DNA of 54,153 bases, from assembly GCA_905339255.1 (NCBI GenBank), contig CAJPFO010000090.1:1-54153 (forward strand). The letters are read 5' to 3'. Of the stretch, positions 51,124-54,153 are shown one piece after another. The stretch's first letter is position 1; every line of letters begins with the position of its first letter. The position numbers and the translations under genes were made by a program. The notes below the pieces were generated by a model, which saw nothing but the letters and a program-made list of their open reading frames with translations, was not told where the DNA came from and made no database searches. This DNA is from Myxococcaceae bacterium. Its GTDB lineage: Bacteria; Myxococcota_A; UBA9160.

Positions 51124-51998
51124 CACGATCGCTCGCCCGGATGGGTCCAGGCCGGACCCCCCGGCCCTCCCTCTCCCCCGACCGGAACGATCTCGGGACC
51201 GATCGCCTCGGGCTTCGAGCCATGCACTCGCTCGAGCGCCAGCGCCGTCAGCACGAGCCCGCCCGCCAAGTTCCCGATCGTCACGGGGATCTGGTTCCAG
51301 AGCCACCAATCCGAGAACGAGACTCCGGCGCCGAGCAGCATCCCGAGCGGGATCACGAACATGTTGACGACCGCATGCTCGTAGCCGAGCGCGAAGAAGA
51401 GGAAGATCGGGAGCCACATCGCGGCGATCTTCCCACCGACGGAGGTGCTCGTGAGGGCCATCACGACTCCGAGCGTCACCATCCAGTTGCAGAGAATCGC
51501 GCGGACGACGACGGCGAGAAGACCGGACGCCCCGTGCTCCGCGTATCCGAGGGTCTTCGCCCGCGCGATCGCGCGGATCGCTTCTGCGTCGGGCGCCCCG
51601 AACTCCGAGAACCCCATCGTGAGCGATGCCGCGACGAGTCCTGCGATCGAAAGGCTCCCGATCAGATTCCCGGAGAACGCGAGAGCCAGGCTTCGTACGA
51701 TGGGCGAGATCCGCGTCGATTCGCCGCGCAGAAGCGGCATCGGAGCGAGCGCGAAGTTTCCCGTGACGAGATCGAGGCCGAGCAGGACGAGCACGCAGAA
51801 GCCGACCGGAAAGACGAGCGCGCCAACGAGCTTCGTGCCCGTCTGCTGCGACGCCGTGACGGCGAGGCAAACGGCCAGCGAGAGGATTCCTGCCCCGAGC
51901 GCCGAGCGGAGCAGGACCTGGCCGGTGGTTTGGGCGAGCTTCGCGGCGCCGGCAGTTCCCATGCGGTCGACCACGGCGGCAGGAACGATGTACGACAC
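51123..51998 (-). CDS. nirC: Formate/nitrite transporter (FNT) channel, NirC-like
   Basis: 291 residues. I prefer the GTG at 51998 because GAGGGAG precedes it and the protein then begins MSYIVPAAVVDRMGTAGAAK as FNT channels do; upstream ATG at 52133 adds 45 residues of unlikely sequence. Six transmembrane segments are visible, with typical FNT loops GNFALAPMPLLRGE, SGNLIGSLSIAG, ILCNWMVTLGVVMAL and FFALGYEHAVVNMFVIPLGM (the pore-lining His is in YEHAVVNM). It would bring nitrite or formate into the cell. It overlaps nirBD by one base, so it feeds the fused nitrite reductase. Confidence 0.93.
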   Translation of the reverse strand: MSYIVPAAVVDRMGTAGAAKLAQTTGQVLLRSALGAGILSLAVCLAVTASQQTGTKLVGALVFPVGFCVLVLLGLDLVTGNFALAPMPLLRGESTRISPIVRSLALAFSGNLIGSLSIAGLVAASLTMGFSEFGAPDAEAIRAIARAKTLGYAEHGASGLLAVVVRAILCNWMVTLGVVMALTSTSVGGKIAAMWLPIFLFFALGYEHAVVNMFVIPLGMLLGAGVSFSDWWLWNQIPVTIGNLAGGLVLTALALERVHGSKPEAIGPEIVPVGGEGGPGGPAWTHPGERS

Positions 51999-52197
51999 GA
52001 GCTCCCTCACGAAGGCCGGGCGCGAGCCGCAATACGACGATGCAAAGTGCGGACCAATCCGCGAAGCAGCGTTTGCGAGCAGATCCGGGCCCCACGACGC
52101 GTGCACGACGATCAAAGGATGGGCAGTCGCCAAGCGCCGCTGCTCGAAATGTGGGCATGCGGCGATCGACCGGGCGGTCGACTGCGCTCGCGGGAGC

Positions 52198-53268
52198 TCA
52201 GCGTGCGAGGAAGCGAGGTTCGCCGGAGGGATCGACGCTTCGCTCGGCCTCGCCAGCGAAACGCAGATGCTCGAGGTGCGCGTAGGTTTCGCTCTCGGCC
52301 ATCGATCCCCAGCTCCGCGGACGGAAGAGTCGGCGCGAGAACTCGGTCACCGTCGCGGGGCGTCCGATCTCGTGCGAGATCTCCTTCACGCGCGAGAGCC
52401 TTTCTTCGTGATGCCGCCGGATCGCCACGGTCCGTCCACGGAGATCGGAGAAGGGGTGCCCGTGCGCCGGAAGGACGTTGCGGACACCCTCGATCGCCGC
52501 CACCTCCTCGAGCGACGCGAAGAAGGCGGCGAGAGGGTCCCGGGTGAGCGAAAGGCCGGAGATGTGCGGCGTGATCGTCGGGAGCACGTGGTCGCCGGCG
52601 AGAAGCGTTCCGGTCTCGGGATCGTGCAGGCAGAAGTGGTCGGCGGTATGGCCGGGCGTGTGGAGGGCCGTCATCTCACGCCCCGCCAGCCGCACGACGT
52701 CACCATGGGAGACCGGATCCGTGATCTCGGGAAGCCAGCGACGACCGAGCCAGCGCATCATGCGGAACTGGATCCTTCGCCGCAGCGCCGGACGCGGCCG
52801 CTCCCCGCCCCACGGCGTATTCCCTGACCAGGGTTCGTCCGCGTCTCGCGCGGCAGCCTCCTCCTCGGCCTGCGCCTGTTCGGCCGCGAGATCGTCGACC
52901 GAGACCTCGGGAGCCGGAGCGCCCGACGTGGCGAGCGAGAAGCGGGAGTGCGCGACGATCTTCGAGCCGGCCTCCCGCTGGAAGCGTGCGGCGCCACCGA
53001 AGTGGTCCGGATGCGAGTGCGTGATCAGGACGGTGTGTACGTTGCGCACGCGAAGCCCGGCGCGACGCAGCCGATCCTCGACGGCGCGCCAGGCAAAGGG
53101 CCCCGGAAGCCCGGGGTCGATCACCGCAGCCCCATCGGAATCGAGCAGCGCGTACATGTTCACGTGACCGAGCCCGGGCATGCGGATCGGAAGCTCCATG
53201 CGAAGGACCCCCGGAGCGACCTCCGTCACCGCCGATCGCGCCCGCTCCTGCTCTTCGCGCCGCCCCAT
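52198..53268 (-). CDS. Metallo-beta-lactamase-fold hydrolase
   Basis: 356 residues from the ATG at 53268 (GGGAG upstream; the ATG at 53280 is an alternative). The metal-binding HxHxDH motif is H84-S-H86-P-D88-H89 (ITHSHPDHFGG), with later ligands in LHTPGHTADHF and ENV..LLAGDHVLP regions. The extra C-terminal domain (ETYAHLEHLRFAGEA) is typical of the longer MBL-fold thioesterase/hydrolase group. It may act on acyl-thioesters or lactones. Not coupled to neighbours; it lies between the FNT and the cytochrome genes. Confidence 0.93.
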   Translation of the reverse strand: MGRREEQERARSAVTEVAPGVLRMELPIRMPGLGHVNMYALLDSDGAAVIDPGLPGPFAWRAVEDRLRRAGLRVRNVHTVLITHSHPDHFGGAARFQREAGSKIVAHSRFSLATSGAPAPEVSVDDLAAEQAQAEEEAAARDADEPWSGNTPWGGERPRPALRRRIQFRMMRWLGRRWLPEITDPVSHGDVVRLAGREMTALHTPGHTADHFCLHDPETGTLLAGDHVLPTITPHISGLSLTRDPLAAFFASLEEVAAIEGVRNVLPAHGHPFSDLRGRTVAIRRHHEERLSRVKEISHEIGRPATVTEFSRRLFRPRSWGSMAESETYAHLEHLRFAGEAERSVDPSGEPRFLAR

Positions 53269-53407
53269 CGCCGCTCCCATTCCGGCCCGAACACCGGGTG
53301 CCCGAAGCGGGGATGTTCCCGCATGTCACGGCGGGAGGCACCCGTCGCGCCCTTGCGTTGCGGAGGGGGCGATCCGCGAGCGGTCGGAGGCCCTGCGAGG
53401 CCTCTCG

Positions 53408-53773
53408 CTACTTCCGGAATGCCTGCTCGAGGTATGCGATCAGGTCCTGGACGTCCTGCGGATCCGAATCCATCGGCGGCATGCTGCCGTGGCCCTTCTC
53501 GATCGCCGTCGCGATCGCCGACTCGCTGGCGGTCTTCCAGTAGGCGCTCCCGGCGAGGTCCGGCGGGGGCGGCGTGAGCGCTGCCGCAGCCGGCCCATCG
53601 CCCTTTCCAGTGGCTCCGTGGCAGGCCACGCATTGCTCGCCATAGAGCAGCTTGCCCCTCGCCGCATCGCCTGCCGCGTCCGCGGGTGCGGCCACCGCGG
53701 CGACGGCGACGAGCGCGAGCGCAAAGGCGAGCCTCGCGCGGAGATTCGCTGCGTCGTTCGACCGGGGCTCCAT
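53408..53773 (-). CDS. Monohaem c-type cytochrome, exported
   Basis: 121 residues, ATG at 53773 with AAAGGAGAA upstream. A signal peptide occupies about residues 10-34 (LAFALALVAVAAVAAPADA). The haem-binding motif is C48-V-A-C51-H52, and a Met at 98 or 101 (HGSMPPM) is the likely axial ligand. The size and the KGDGPAAAALTPPPPDLAG loop match class I cytochromes of periplasmic electron transfer. It starts 37 bp after the stop of the partial gene at the edge, so both are probably co-transcribed. Confidence 0.93.
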   Translation of the reverse strand: MEPRSNDAANLRARLAFALALVAVAAVAAPADAAGDAARGKLLYGEQCVACHGATGKGDGPAAAALTPPPPDLAGSAYWKTASESAIATAIEKGHGSMPPMDSDPQDVQDLIAYLEQAFRK

Positions 53774-53809
53774 GCTCTTCTCCTTTGCGCTCCCTCGCGG
53801 AGCGTGCGG

Positions 53810-54153
53810 CTATCGGCTCGCGGCCTCGGGCTTGCCGGCGTGCTCACGCCGGAGATCTGCGGCCATCGTCTCGATCTCGGTCAATTTCCGCTTCATCTCG
53901 CTCCAGCCGTACCAGAACGTGTAATCCGGGGCGCCGTGGAACGTACCCATGAAGGTCTTGGTCCGATGGCCGAGGAACATGACGAAGAGCCGCTGCTCGA
54001 TCTCGGTCGGCGCATCCTGGAAGGTCAGGAGGTCGGGATAGGCGTAGGCGTAGCTCTCTGGCTTGCGCAGGATTCCGTCGCGGTACAGGTCCGCGACGAT
54101 GCGGATCGCCTCGGCCTGGAGGTGGTCCGCCTCGCGGATCATCGTATCGCCCT
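53810..54153 (-). CDS. Partial gene at the window edge, perhaps the C-terminus of a multihaem cytochrome
   Basis: The frame is open to the edge (codons GDT precede the visible ATG at 54142), so it may extend beyond. The visible 110 or so residues read IREADHLQAEAIRIVADLYR, FVMFLGHRTKTFMGTFHGAP, DYTFWYGWSEMKRKLTEIE. The HGAPDYTFWYGW pattern recalls the C-terminus of hydroxylamine-oxidoreductase-like octahaem cytochromes, but no CxxCH is visible here and I cannot confirm this. It sits upstream of a monohaem cytochrome c, which is consistent with such a role. Confidence 0.55.
   Translation of the reverse strand, partial: GDTMIREADHLQAEAIRIVADLYRDGILRKPESYAYAYPDLLTFQDAPTEIEQRLFVMFLGHRTKTFMGTFHGAPDYTFWYGWSEMKRKLTEIETMAADLRREHAGKPEAASR

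Noticed and set aside
51999-52133. Longer start for the FNT channel (ATG at 52133)
   Set aside because: Adds 45 residues before the first FNT helix; the GTG at 51998 has GAGGGAG upstream and matches the usual FNT N-terminus.
1-54153. CRISPR array, tRNA, rRNA or phage genes
   Set aside because: No spaced direct repeats, no cloverleaf-like sequence and no structural phage genes were seen on reading both strands; small RNAs cannot be excluded.

Overview
GC-rich (clearly over 65%), gene-dense bacterial chromosome segment with no rRNA, tRNA, CRISPR array or phage module that I could see. The gene set suggests an environmental Gram-negative from the former Deltaproteobacteria sphere (Myxococcota, Desulfobacterota or Binatota-like): PEP-CTERM sorting signals, an F420-type luciferase-like oxidoreductase, a benzoyl/2-hydroxyacyl-CoA type activase, SCP2 and diiron proteins, and a selenoprotein. 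This placement is inference from gene content, not a phylogeny.

Layout. 1-2 kb: end of an IS3-type element, a VapBC pair, a BrnT toxin with an unusual partner, and an acyl-CoA dehydrogenase remnant; a small accessory island. 2-6.5 kb (minus): a HupE/UreJ membrane protein, then a run of four exported proteins, one with a PEP-CTERM tail and one with a caspase-like His-Gly/Cys pattern. 6.7-16 kb (minus): alpha/beta hydrolase, second PEP-CTERM protein, SCP2 + diiron ferritin-like pair, UbiA-type prenyltransferase, large exported YetA/PcRGLX-like lyase candidate, small unknown ORF and an ADP-ribosylglycohydrolase. 16-21 kb: type B carboxylesterase, membrane protein, lipoprotein, B12-binding radical SAM enzyme. 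21-25.6 kb: a frameshifted PEP-CTERM-like gene, then a flavoprotein/ferredoxin/membrane-protein operon carrying several lesions, with an apparently intact divergent LysR regulator. 25.7-35 kb: glycan region with two GT-C-like membrane proteins, a translationally coupled nucleotidyltransferase/GT2/epimerase operon, a DUF2264 protein and a second GT2. 35-35.6 kb: an IS5-type transposase fragment abutting a truncated ZIP transporter. 36-37 kb: a GrdB/PrdB-family gene whose in-frame TGA reads as selenocysteine. 37-43 kb: hemerythrin-like protein, F420-type oxidoreductase, DUF502 protein, GH172 (DUF2961) enzyme, nucleoside phosphorylase-like protein, phytoene-desaturase-like oxidoreductase. 43-48 kb: a 1455-residue CoA-dehydratase activase fusion coupled to a TetR regulator. 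48-54 kb (minus): FNT channel plus a NirB-NirD fused nitrite reductase, a metallo-beta-lactamase-fold hydrolase, a monoheme cytochrome c and a partial gene at the edge.

Main result. The most notable signal is the selenoprotein at 36119-36982. An ordinary gene caller would split it at the TGA (36641-36643). The frame continues with U-P-D-C-C-R and a conserved-looking C-terminal half, and a 7-bp hairpin with a 3-nt loop sits 11 nt downstream of the TGA, where a bacterial SECIS element belongs. By contrast, the TGA in the flavoprotein near 23.6 kb looks like a lesion. Two separate genes also share one-base losses in GGGG runs, so decay and assembly error must be separated before calling them pseudogenes.
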